Shown piece by piece: positions 22,375-29,956 of a stretch of DNA of 36,083 nucleotides. The position numbers were made by a program, and so were the translations under genes. Under the pieces are notes generated by a model that worked only from the letters and a program-made list of their open reading frames with translations, made no database searches and was not told the origin of the DNA. The first letter of the stretch is position 1; the number at the start of each line of letters is the position of its first letter. Source of the stretch: Acidobacteriota bacterium (lineage in GTDB: Bacteria > Acidobacteriota > Vicinamibacteria > Vicinamibacterales > SCN-69-37); contig JABMNV010000238.1 in the NCBI GenBank assembly GCA_013203475.1, forward strand, positions 1-36,083, read 5' to 3'.

Positions 22375-25300
22375 TTAGAAGTCGTAACCAATCCAGAACG
22401 AAAATTTCACCTTGCGGAAGGCCTCGCTGCCACCGTTGACCGCATAGATGAGGTTTTCGTAGTCGCGATTGAACTGCGTCTTCCACGACCAGTCGAAGTG
22501 CATTGGAAAGCCGAGCATGAAGCTCTGCAAGCCGAACCCGTAGGAGGCACGCGCGTCCTTGAGGCGGAAACCGGAGAGCAGAAACGTCGGGCCAAAGACC
22601 GGATCGAACAACCCTGTTTGCAGGTTCGGCACGTAGTCCACGATGGGCGTGATCAGCTCGTCTGCCGTGGTCCAGGGCGTAAACTCCTGCCCGTTGATCC
22701 CGGCCCCGCCGATGTTGAAGAACACCGTGCCGCGCAGGCCGCCCACGACACCGAGCGGCGTCAGCATCGCTTCGACGAGTGGAATTCTGAGCTCCACGTT
22801 GCCGAAGAACGCCTTGTGGCCCAGGAACTGGAGGTAGTCATAGCCGCGCATTTCGGAGTTGCCACCGAATCTCAAAAAGGCCGGGTAGTCGCCCCAGCTC
22901 TTCATGCCGCGCGCGCGCACGGCGAGCACGCCGTTCGCCGCCAGTCGTTTGTAGTAGCGGACGTCACCGTCGACCGTGGTCCGCGAGAGGGAGTTGTTGA
23001 ACTTGGGTGCATATGACACGCCCAGGCTGGCGGTACGGCCGGCGACGGGGCCATAGTCGCGAAACACCGTGGACTCGGTGACGAACGTGAGGCCGAGCGG
23101 GACGATGTGCCCTGACTGGAAGAGCTGCGTGCCAAAGTTCTGGTCTTGAAACTCTTCGGAGATCTGCTGCAGAGCCGGGTCAGCGAACTTCTCGGACAGA
23201 TACATATATCCGCCCGACAGCTCGACCCGCGAGTACCGATTGAAGGGGTAGATGCCGAACCCCGTCACGCCCCGCTGTGTGCTGACCGCCTGGGCCGTGT
23301 CGCGATCCAGAAACGGCACCAACCCCTGCGCGTACAACAAACCATCGAGCTGGCCATAGAAGAAGGTGTCTTGCGAGAACGCCTGCACCGCGTACTGCCA
23401 TCGGTGCTCGATGTTGATGAACGAGAGTGACAACGTGCGGTACTGCGACACCGAGGCGGCGAAAAAATTCGCCTGCTTGCCACCCAGCACATCGCTGAAT
23501 GACAACTGTGTGCCTCCGAAGAGATCGCCGCCACTGGTCACCCCCAGATTCACTGGTGGGCGACCATCGAGCGTGAGTTTCTCCCACCGGCCCTTACGGT
23601 GGACGTTTTCCGGCAACAGGGTGTGGCTCATCGGGGGCTGGAAGTCCACCACGGGCGCCGGCGCGCCAAAGTCTGATGACGGGACCGTGAGTAGCGGCTC
23701 TTCGCGATCAACGATGTGAATGCCGTTGGAGCCCTTGTTGTACGAGACAAACGCGACACGCATCGTGTTGCCGTCAGGCAGCGCCACTGGTGACACGTTC
23801 CCCGCCGCCGCGTCCGTCCACTGGCTGAGTTCACCATCAGCCAGGTTCAGCGACCACACATTGGGAATGTTGCCGTTGCGAGCGACCTCAGGGGTCAGCA
23901 TGACGGCTGGATCGGTTGCCGTTGACGTAAAGACGATGGTCGTCTCGTCGAGGAACTTGGCCGCCGTGTCGTCGTGCGTCCCGAAGGTCAACTGCGTGTT
24001 GCCGGAGCCGTTGACGCCAATACGGAACAACTTGTCGTTTCCGCTGATTCGCGCCGTATAGACGATCGACTGACCATCGGGTGCGAACGACGGGGAGTAG
24101 TCGGCAAAGACGTTCTGGGTCACGTTGGTCAACGCGCCCGAGGCCAGGTCAACGATGAAGATATCCCCGACCGCTCCCTGCAGCGCCGAAAAGGCGACCC
24201 TGGAGCCGTCCGGGCTGAAGGCGGGTGATTCGGGGCCGTCCACCGCCTCGAGGTTGACCCGCTGTACCGTCCGCCCGCTCACGACGTCCTGAATGACCAG
24301 CGTCTTCGATTTTTCCGTCCGGGCGAAGTAGGCGAGTCGGTCGCCCCTGGGCGACCAGGCGATCCAAGGCACGAGGTTGCCTCGTAGACCACCCGCGGTC
24401 GCGATGTACTCAAAGCCGCGGTCCTTGTCGAACCCCTTCGTGAGGTTGCGCACAAACTGTCCGTCCTTGGCTGACAAGAGGATGATGTCCAGTTCCTGGT
24501 CGCGCGTGTTGCCCACGACGGCGGCAATGACGTCGCCAATGGGAGAGGGCTCAATGGTCAACACGGACACATACGGGGAACGATCCGGCCGAGGAGCCAA
24601 GTCCCGTCCGTAGTCCGCTGGGCGTTCCTTGTCACGGAACGCGCGGAATCGTTCTTTGATGTACCGATCGAACTGGTCGTCGAATTCCTCAGGCTTGACA
24701 CGCAGGGCTTCCTCGAATGCGCTTTCGCCACCACCGATGATGTTCTTGCGCAGCGAGAAGAGAAACTGTCGCAGGCCGTCCTGTCCCCAGCGGTCGGCAA
24801 TAAACTCGAAGGCGGCGTGGCCCATCGAGTAGGGCAGGCGTCCCGAGAGCGCCTGCGCGTTGAACTCGCTCATGCGCGGCACGTTATCTGACAACGCTGC
24901 GTCCCTGATTTGCATCAGGTCGAGCACATTCCAGTACCCGGCCATGTAATTGGCGAGGCCCTCATCCACCCAGAGCGGAATGGCTGATCCCATGATGCCG
25001 CGCGGGATGACATCGAACTCGAAGATGTGCGTCAACTCGTGCGTAATCAGTCGGTAGAGTTGATCGGGCGGCTCGTCGATGGGCAGCACAAGTCGATCAC
25101 GATACGGCTCGGCGAAGGCCAACACGCCTTCGGGTAGTTCCCCCCCGGAAATATCCTGCTGCTGGAACTCGCTCTGAGTCTTGAACAGCACCACTTTGGC
25201 GCGCTCTGCCAAGTCGTGTTTGAGCTCAGCACTGATGCGCTGATAGGCGCTCTCGAGATACGACGACACCCGCTCCAGATGTGGTTCGAGATCCGGGTAG

Positions 25301-25485
25301 AAATAGATTTCGAAGTGTTCCGTCTCGTAGATGTGCCAGTCGAACGTGTCGTACTTGACCCGATTCTTGCCGAAGTACGGCACATAAGGCGTCTGGGCGG
25401 AAGCGATCGCAGGAGCCAGGCCCACGACAACCACGGCCACCGCCAAGAAGAGCATCCGAATCATGCGCGAATGGCGCATCCGCAT
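22375..25485 (-). CDS. Exported fusion: MA-like metallopeptidase, TolB-type propeller and Omp85-type barrel
   Basis: The 1036-residue protein starts at ATG 25485 with GAGG 8 nt upstream and has a signal peptide (LFLAVAVVVVGLAPAIASAQ). Three parts follow. Residues of about 50-285 form a peptidase-MA-like gluzincin domain with HELTH at 149-153 and the third zinc ligand E175 in WVDEGLANY. Residues of about 310-610 are PD40/TolB-type propeller repeats, for example SPAFSPDGSRVAFSA. From about 650 to the end lies a bacterial surface antigen/Omp85-like beta-barrel domain with MRGYDYLQFLG and a C-terminal phenylalanine, the outer-membrane barrel signature. It probably sits in the outer membrane with the protease on the periplasmic side. 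The exact role is unknown. Confidence 0.88.
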   Translation of the reverse strand: MRMRHSRMIRMLFLAVAVVVVGLAPAIASAQTPYVPYFGKNRVKYDTFDWHIYETEHFEIYFYPDLEPHLERVSSYLESAYQRISAELKHDLAERAKVVLFKTQSEFQQQDISGGELPEGVLAFAEPYRDRLVLPIDEPPDQLYRLITHELTHIFEFDVIPRGIMGSAIPLWVDEGLANYMAGYWNVLDLMQIRDAALSDNVPRMSEFNAQALSGRLPYSMGHAAFEFIADRWGQDGLRQFLFSLRKNIIGGGESAFEEALRVKPEEFDDQFDRYIKERFRAFRDKERPADYGRDLAPRPDRSPYVSVLTIEPSPIGDVIAAVVGNTRDQELDIILLSAKDGQFVRNLTKGFDKDRGFEYIATAGGLRGNLVPWIAWSPRGDRLAYFARTEKSKTLVIQDVVSGRTVQRVNLEAVDGPESPAFSPDGSRVAFSALQGAVGDIFIVDLASGALTNVTQNVFADYSPSFAPDGQSIVYTARISGNDKLFRIGVNGSGNTQLTFGTHDDTAAKFLDETTIVFTSTATDPAVMLTPEVARNGNIPNVWSLNLADGELSQWTDAAAGNVSPVALPDGNTMRVAFVSYNKGSNGIHIVDREEPLLTVPSSDFGAPAPVVDFQPPMSHTLLPENVHRKGRWEKLTLDGRPPVNLGVTSGGDLFGGTQLSFSDVLGGKQANFFAASVSQYRTLSLSFINIEHRWQYAVQAFSQDTFFYGQLDGLLYAQGLVPFLDRDTAQAVSTQRGVTGFGIYPFNRYSRVELSGGYMYLSEKFADPALQQISEEFQDQNFGTQLFQSGHIVPLGLTFVTESTVFRDYGPVAGRTASLGVSYAPKFNNSLSRTTVDGDVRYYKRLAANGVLAVRARGMKSWGDYPAFLRFGGNSEMRGYDYLQFLGHKAFFGNVELRIPLVEAMLTPLGVVGGLRGTVFFNIGGAGINGQEFTPWTTADELITPIVDYVPNLQTGLFDPVFGPTFLLSGFRLKDARASYGFGLQSFMLGFPMHFDWSWKTQFNRDYENLIYAVNGGSEAFRKVKFSFWIGYDF

Positions 25486-25730
25486 AAGCGTTACCTCAAA
25501 TGTCAAAACGTTGGTCCTACCATCGCAGTTTACCTAATTCAGCACCATTTACGGCGCGCCCAGTCGGCGGGGACACCGGCGCTTACCCTCTTCTTCAGCA
25601 AAGGTCGTGCCTTTGTTACATCCCGGGCAGATAGGGCCCGGCGGCTCAGGCGGTCAGCGGGCGTCCCGTTGAGGTGACATGTGGACAGGTCACTTGTGGC
25701 TGTTGCACCGGTCGGGATAAGGTGGAGGTC
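25486..25730. other. Intergenic region with two small hairpins, no gene recognised
   Basis: This is the largest non-coding stretch in the window, between the divergent surface-protein and TlpA genes. It holds two adjacent inverted repeats: CAAAGG/CCTTTG (25599-25604 with 25610-25615) and CCGGGC/GCCCGG (25623-25628 with 25636-25641). There is also a short GTGAC/GTCAC pair near 25673-25695. No U-run or good promoter pair is visible. A small RNA or leader structure is possible but unsupported. Confidence 0.3.
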
Positions 25731-26303
25731 ATGAACGTGACTAAGCCGTGGGCGGCTCGATGGGCGGCGGCGCTGGGACTGGCAGCAACCTTGGCCGTAT
25801 GGCCATTGGGCTGCGCTGTTGACGACTATGACGCCGCCGAGTCGGTGACAGCGTCGAAGGGCCCCGAAATGGCCAAGCTCGACGACACCCTCAAGGATAT
25901 GAATGGCGTCGATGTCCGGTTGGCCGACTTCAAGGGGCGTCCAATGGTCATCAACTTTTGGGCCACTTGGTGCGCACCGTGCCGCCATGAAATTCCTGCG
26001 TTTGTTGATTTGGTTGAAAAATACAAGGATCAGAACTTGATTGTCCTGGGAATCTCGGTGGACGACAAACCTGAAGATTTGCGACTGTTTGCCGCCGAAT
26101 TCAAGATGAACTATCCCGTGCTTGTGGGCCTGGGCCACGATGAGCTTCAGGAGCATTATGGAGCCTGGTCGGTGCCCGTTTCCTGGTTCGTGCGCGCCGA
26201 TGGTTCTGTTGACTACAAACACACCGGGACCCAGTCAGCAGACTGGTTCGAAGAGCGGGTCAAGCGGCTGTTCGAGCCCTCCGCCGCACCGGCGGGGCAG
26301 TAG
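25731..26303 (+). CDS. TlpA/ResA-type thiol-disulfide oxidoreductase
   Basis: The 190-residue protein has an N-terminal hydrophobic segment (about residues 8-27) with a Cys shortly after (PLGC), which may be a signal anchor or non-canonical lipobox. The thioredoxin-like domain carries the active site WCAPC in the segment INFWATWCAPC, followed by VPVSWFVRADG, which includes the cis-Pro region of the fold. Members reduce disulfides in periplasmic proteins, for example in cytochrome c maturation or stress response. A strong ribosome site (GGTGGAGG) precedes ATG 25731. A small hypothetical gene follows 3 nt after the stop. Confidence 0.92.
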   Translation: MNVTKPWAARWAAALGLAATLAVWPLGCAVDDYDAAESVTASKGPEMAKLDDTLKDMNGVDVRLADFKGRPMVINFWATWCAPCRHEIPAFVDLVEKYKDQNLIVLGISVDDKPEDLRLFAAEFKMNYPVLVGLGHDELQEHYGAWSVPVSWFVRADGSVDYKHTGTQSADWFEERVKRLFEPSAAPAGQ

Positions 26304-26306
26304 CAA

Positions 26307-26540
26307 ATGGCTCAAGCGTTGACACCGCTGGCCGCCGCACGTCTGGCCTGCGGATGTGTGGTGGGTTTTCGCCACGGCGTGGAAGGCAGTCCCATTACCG
26401 TGGTGATCAGTCAGAAAGCTGAAGGCTGCCAGGTGGCGATTCATGTCGGCGGCCTGCCCGTGTTTGACCATCGCGAAGCCCTGCGCCCCCCGACCAGACA
26501 CTCTCCGGTTTTGCAATCAGACTTCGAAGAAGAAGGGTAG
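26307..26540 (+). CDS. Small hypothetical protein downstream of tlpA
   Basis: This 77-residue reading frame begins 3 nt after the TlpA stop and is on the same strand, so it is likely to be co-transcribed. The product is not recognised. It has a central TVVISQKAEGCQVAIHV stretch that looks like a small beta-structured domain, and two Cys (ACGC) near the N-terminus. Its last codons, EEEG and stop, fall inside a perfect inverted repeat shared with the converging ribbon-helix-helix gene. No ribosome site is visible, which would fit translation by reinitiation. Confidence 0.6.
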   Translation: MAQALTPLAAARLACGCVVGFRHGVEGSPITVVISQKAEGCQVAIHVGGLPVFDHREALRPPTRHSPVLQSDFEEEG

Positions 26541-26569
26541 TCTTCGAAAAAGACTATCCTTCTTCTTCG
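26525..26569. terminator. 20-bp hairpin joining the ends of two converging genes
   Basis: Arm 1 at 26525-26544 (CGAAGAAGAAGGGTAGTCTT) and arm 2 at 26550-26569 pair over all 20 bases with one G-T wobble, leaving a 5-nt loop CGAAA. The stop codons of both converging genes lie inside the arms: TAG 26538-26540 on the plus strand and TAG 26556-26554 on the minus strand. Each transcript would form the same stem at its 3' end. There is no U-run after either arm, so it may act as a bidirectional terminator or mRNA end stabiliser rather than a classic intrinsic terminator. Confidence 0.7.
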
Positions 26570-26742
26570 GTGCCGACCTCAGGCTTGGTGGCTGCCTTCA
26601 GACGACCGGCGCGCTCGAGCGCTCCCCGTAACACGAACTCAATCTGGCCGTTCAGGCTGCGCAGGTCATCGTTGGACCAGCGTTGCAGCGCATCAAGGGT
26701 CTGCCGATCGATGCGCAACAAGAACGGCTTGCGATCTGCCAT
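26554..26742 (-). CDS. Small ribbon-helix-helix (Arc/HicB-like) DNA-binding protein
   Basis: The 62-residue protein has the pattern of a ribbon-helix-helix domain: a short beta strand (KPFLLRID), then two helices around LDALQRWSNDDLRSLNGQIEFVLRGAL. A basic and acidic tail (KAATKPEVGTEEEG) follows. Such proteins dimerise and bind short palindromes or direct repeats in DNA. The gene follows the SPFH gene after 23 nt, so the two form an operon; this pairing is common in bacteria. It may regulate the operon by binding the repeats near 27685-27701. Its tail is encoded by the 3' inverted repeat shared with the converging gene. Confidence 0.85.
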   Translation of the reverse strand: MADRKPFLLRIDRQTLDALQRWSNDDLRSLNGQIEFVLRGALERAGRLKAATKPEVGTEEEG

Positions 26743-26765
26743 GACAGTCTTCGGCGACGATCCAC

Positions 26766-27656
26766 CTACTGGTAGATCGTCCCCGCGTTCACGATCGGCT
26801 GGGTGCTGCGGTCACCGCACAACACGACCAGCAGGTTGCTGACCATCGCCGCCTTGCGGTCATTGTCGAGTGTGACCACTGCCCGTTTCGAGAGCTGTTC
26901 GAGTGCCATCTCCACCATGCCGACGGCCCCTTCGACGATGCGTGTCCGGGCTGCGATGATGGCCCCGGCCTGCTGCCGCTGCAACATCGCTGAGGCAATT
27001 TCAGGCGCGTAGGCGAGATGGTTGATGCGCGCTTCAAGGACGTCCACGCCAGCCTTCAACAGGCGTTCTTGCACCTCGACTTGCAACTGGGCGGCAATCT
27101 CCAGCGTGTTGCCTCGCAGCGACTTGTGGTGCTCCTCGTAGGCGTCGTACGGATACTGCGTTGCGAGATTCCGCACGGCAGCCTCGCTCTGCACCTTGAC
27201 GTAGTGTTCGTAGTTATCGACCTCGAAACAGGCTTCAGCCGTCTCGGTCACACGCCACACCACCACCGCCGCGATCTCAACCGGATTGCCCTCAAGATCG
27301 TTGACCTTGATCTGTGAGCTCTCGAAGTTCCGAATGCGCAGTGAAATGCGCCGCTTGGTGAGCAGGGGATTGGCCCAGTGGAATCCATCCTGCTTGACGC
27401 TGCCCCAGTATTTTCCGAACAGCGTCAGCACCTTGGCCTCGTTGGGATTGACCACAAAGAACCCCATGGCGAACACGACGAATACGACCATGGCCAGCGC
27501 CCAGGCGACAACGATCGTCGGAGAGGTATCGAGTCCCAGGCCCTCTGCGATGAGTCCCCAAAGCGAGGCGCCGAAGCCCACGATAATCACGGGCACCATC
27601 AACCAACCTCCAACCGCCGAGCGAGTTCTCTCTCGTATCATCTTTCCCCCAATCAT
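26766..27656 (-). CDS. SPFH/band 7 membrane protein (prohibitin-like)
   Basis: The 296-residue protein has two hydrophobic segments near the N-terminus (about residues 17-38 and 47-70). An SPFH/band 7 domain follows ([32 protein letters not shown] onward in pieces), with the helical region [24 protein letters not shown] typical of this family. SPFH proteins form ring- or cage-like oligomers that organise membranes and regulate proteases. The start is the ATG at 27656, with an in-frame ATG at 27641 as an alternative. The open frame extends further upstream into the endonuclease gene but this part is not coding. The partner NfeD-type protein is absent; a ribbon-helix-helix gene follows instead. 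Confidence 0.92.
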   Translation of the reverse strand: MIGGKMIRERTRSAVGGWLMVPVIIVGFGASLWGLIAEGLGLDTSPTIVVAWALAMVVFVVFAMGFFVVNPNEAKVLTLFGKYWGSVKQDGFHWANPLLTKRRISLRIRNFESSQIKVNDLEGNPVEIAAVVVWRVTETAEACFEVDNYEHYVKVQSEAAVRNLATQYPYDAYEEHHKSLRGNTLEIAAQLQVEVQERLLKAGVDVLEARINHLAYAPEIASAMLQRQQAGAIIAARTRIVEGAVGMVEMALEQLSKRAVVTLDNDRKAAMVSNLLVVLCGDRSTQPIVNAGTIYQ

Positions 27657-27684
27657 GTCGAGATTCCATAGATAGGATAACGGG

Positions 27685-27714
27685 ATGATATCATTATGAT
27701 ACCGAAAAACGCAA
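27685..27714 (-). promoter_or_regulatory. Promoter and palindromic operator of the SPFH operon
   Basis: On the minus strand TTGCGT (27714-27709) and TATCAT (27690-27685) are separated by 18 nt, a good sigma70-like pair. The -10 lies in the perfect palindrome ATGATATCAT (27685-27694), and a second ATGATA unit follows at 27696-27701 on the plus strand. Repeated ATGATA units around a -10 are what a ribbon-helix-helix repressor could bind. That the RHH protein encoded downstream is the regulator is a guess. Confidence 0.5.
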
Positions 27715-27726
27715 GCGAGGTTCGCG

Positions 27727-28437
27727 TCAGAACAGGATTCGGAGATCCGCGACCAGAGGGAGGTGGTCGGAGGCCATTTTGGCTGTGAGGGTCTTGGGGA
27801 GGAAGATGTCTCGCACTTCGATCTCGCCCTCGTAATAGATGTGATCGAGGTGCAGCAGCGGAAAGAACCCCGGGTAGGTCCGCCGTCGCTTGAGATACGG
27901 AAAGAGGTCGATACTCTGCAAGCGCGCGGCGAGAATATCGGTTGCCAGTGGACGCGACCACTCGTTGAAGTCACCCAGGAGGAGTTTGGGGCCCTGCACC
28001 CGGCGGTCACCGACCCAGCCCGCCAGCCGTGGGGCTTGATAGCGCCGCTCCAGGAGGGCCGTTCCCAGGTGGGTGTTGTACACCTGAAGTTGTCCTGGGC
28101 CTACGTCGACGGCAACCCGTTGCGCGCCACGTGGCTCGCTGGTTTTCCAGGAAAGGTCGTATTGTGAATGGTCCCACATCGGGAATCGGCTCAGGATCAC
28201 GTTCCCAAACTGGTGTCGGCGAAGTTCACGCACCGGGGCCATGATCCAGCCCATCCCGAGGGCTGCCCCTATCACCTCGGCGTGCCCGGGCGAGGCGCCC
28301 CCTGGCCCGATAACCTCCTGCAGCGCAATGACGTCTGCGTCGAGTGACGCCAGCACGTCGGCGATCCGCTGCGGGCGAGTACGCCGGTCCATCCCGCGGG
28401 AGCGATGGATGTTGTAGGTGACGACTCTGATGTCCAC
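27727..28437 (-). CDS. Endonuclease/exonuclease/phosphatase family protein
   Basis: The 236-residue protein has every key motif of the DNase I-like fold: TYNIHR near the N-terminus, DVIALQEV (metal-binding Glu), NTHLG, GDFNEW and the C-terminal [10 protein letters not shown]. The fold hydrolyses phosphodiesters or phosphate esters in nucleic acids, lipids or sugars. No signal peptide is seen, so it should act in the cytoplasm. It starts at GTG 28437, 3 nt after the broken carboxypeptidase-regulatory gene, and ends about 70 nt before the SPFH gene. Substrate unknown. Confidence 0.9.
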   Translation of the reverse strand: MDIRVVTYNIHRSRGMDRRTRPQRIADVLASLDADVIALQEVIGPGGASPGHAEVIGAALGMGWIMAPVRELRRHQFGNVILSRFPMWDHSQYDLSWKTSEPRGAQRVAVDVGPGQLQVYNTHLGTALLERRYQAPRLAGWVGDRRVQGPKLLLGDFNEWSRPLATDILAARLQSIDLFPYLKRRRTYPGFFPLLHLDHIYYEGEIEVRDIFLPKTLTAKMASDHLPLVADLRILF

Positions 28438-28440
28438 GGG

Positions 28441-29283
28441 TTAACGGTCTCTGGCGGTACGGATCGCCGGACGAATATCCACGCGCCGACTTTTGCCTTC
28501 TTCGAGCACAAACGTCTCGGTGGTCCGGTGCGACCGAAGCGCATCAAACACCTCGGGTCGCGCAAGATCACTTGCGTCGATGTCGAGTGCCGCTGCGATC
28601 ATGTACCGGCCTGGGGGCAGGCCCGTGACGCTGAATCGCCCGGTCGCATCCGGATAGACGAGTCGGACATGGCGACTGTCCGGACGCCAGTACACGGCGT
28701 TCTCAGAAAAGACCACGACCGCGAAACTCTGCGGGTCCTCGCGAGCATAGGGCGTGAGATAGCCAAATACCCGACTCGCCAGGTCTGTCAGGACGATGCG
28801 GAAACATGGGACCACCTGGTTGTACTCAAACAGGTACGGCACGTCCGTGATGTCGCGGCCCAACAGGTCGACAGACTGGAGGTGCCAGCCCTCAGGGAGT
28901 CCCTCCATCCGGAACACATGTTCTCCTGCCATGACGCCTCGAATCGACCACTGCTCGTCCGCGTCAATGTCGCCGGTGAGTGCATCGCCGAACGTGTTGC
29001 CGTCGGCCATCGGTGCGCGCACACTGATGCCGTCTCGCGACATGGGCACCCGGCCACTGTTGGACGACCATTCCACGCGGCCCGAGACGACCGCGCCGCG
29101 TAGCAGGAGCATACGACCCACCGTCTGGTCGGCTCCACCCACGGGCAACGTGAACTGCTGAAACAGGGTGAGGCCCTCGCGCTCGGTTTCCCCGCGCGCC
29201 TGAATGCGGTAACGACCGGGTGGCACGTTGGCAAACAGAAACGAGCCGTTGGGGCTCATGGACGGTTCGGTGAGTGTGAACAA
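28441..29283 (-). CDS. C-terminal fragment of a broken carboxypeptidase-regulatory-like gene
   Basis: This 280-residue open segment is in the same reading frame as the segment upstream, separated from it only by a TAA at 29302-29304 and six codons. The text across the stop (MSP-stop-RNDQFSLFTLTEP) reads smoothly, so this is the third part of one gene rather than an independent gene; the listed start is an internal TTG. It contains beta-rich stretches such as SFLFANVPPGRYRIQARGE and GRFSVTGLPPGRYMIAAAL, typical of CarboxypepD-regulatory (transthyretin-like) folds. Function unknown. It could be expressed only if translation reinitiates or reads through. Confidence 0.65.
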   Translation of the reverse strand: MFTLTEPSMSPNGSFLFANVPPGRYRIQARGETEREGLTLFQQFTLPVGGADQTVGRMLLLRGAVVSGRVEWSSNSGRVPMSRDGISVRAPMADGNTFGDALTGDIDADEQWSIRGVMAGEHVFRMEGLPEGWHLQSVDLLGRDITDVPYLFEYNQVVPCFRIVLTDLASRVFGYLTPYAREDPQSFAVVVFSENAVYWRPDSRHVRLVYPDATGRFSVTGLPPGRYMIAAALDIDASDLARPEVFDALRSHRTTETFVLEEGKSRRVDIRPAIRTARDR

Positions 29284-29301
29284 GGAAAACTGGTCGTTCC
29301 T

Positions 29302-29934
29302 TTAGGGGCTCATGACGACGGCCGCTGACAGCAGCGGGACAGATGTCCGGGTCGGACTGGCTTGAGTCTCCAGCGATCCAGTCACACGGGAGGGCCTGAT
29401 GATTCGCAGAGCAAACGACAGCTGCTCGGACGCGTGATCCTGGTCGATCGTGAGGCGCGTGGCTTCATCGGGGAAGACCCCTCCAGAATAAAACGTTGGC
29501 GAATAGAACAGGGCGCCATTCGCGTCGCCGACGTTGGCAAATGCCGGATCGAATGCACTGAGATAGTACTGGCCCGGCGGCAGCGTGTCGAGTCTGAACT
29601 CCCCACGGTTGCTGGTGATGGCTTCGGCCACGGTCACCATCGTGCGTCGGCCGTTGCTGAACACCGGACGCATCGCCTCGACCAGCGCCCCTGAAAAGGG
29701 TGAGTCGTCTTCATCGAGCACGACGCCTGAGATGGGAATCTGCTCGGTCAGGGAAATATCGATGGGGGTGAGCTGTTGCCCCTCAGTCAGAATGATTGCG
29801 GTCGGGGGGCGTGACGGCGGACCTTCACCGTAGCCCCTCGCCGCCAGTCCGTTCTTGCTCGCACGGACAGCGTAGCGACGACCGGCCGGCAGGTCCGTAA
29901 AACGGTATCGCCCCTCCGCGTCGGTCAGTGCCAC
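29302..29934 (-). CDS. Middle fragment (module 2) of the broken carboxypeptidase-regulatory-like gene
   Basis: This 210-residue open segment lies within a longer frame open from about 30066, whose upstream part (RRTDYTAGTQAAVARDRVI) continues module 2 leftward past the listed GTG start. It contains two transthyretin-like beta units (DAEGRYRFTDLPAGRRYAVRA and SNRGEFRLDTLPPGQYYLSA) and the segment YSPTFYSGGVFPDEATRLTI. It ends in MSP and a TAA. It is closely similar in order to the module in the preceding segment. It lacks any signal peptide, supporting the view that it is an internal part of a larger protein. Confidence 0.6.
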   Translation of the reverse strand: MALTDAEGRYRFTDLPAGRRYAVRASKNGLAARGYGEGPPSRPPTAIILTEGQQLTPIDISLTEQIPISGVVLDEDDSPFSGALVEAMRPVFSNGRRTMVTVAEAITSNRGEFRLDTLPPGQYYLSAFDPAFANVGDANGALFYSPTFYSGGVFPDEATRLTIDQDHASEQLSFALRIIRPSRVTGSLETQASPTRTSVPLLSAAVVMSP

Positions 29935-29956
29935 TCGTGGATAGGCCAGCGTGTCG

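Noticed and set aside
25490-25510. TTGACA-like sequence upstream of the surface-protein gene as a -35 box
   Set aside because: Its position would put the transcription start inside the coding sequence, and no -10 box is at the right distance.
27657-28010. Upstream extension of the SPFH reading frame
   Set aside because: It overlaps the endonuclease-family gene out of frame, and the translated text does not resemble any part of an SPFH protein; the promoter and operator lie between them.
28405-29103. Plus-strand open frame of 232 codons
   Set aside because: It lies antisense to the C-terminal segment of the broken lipoprotein gene and shows no recognisable domain.
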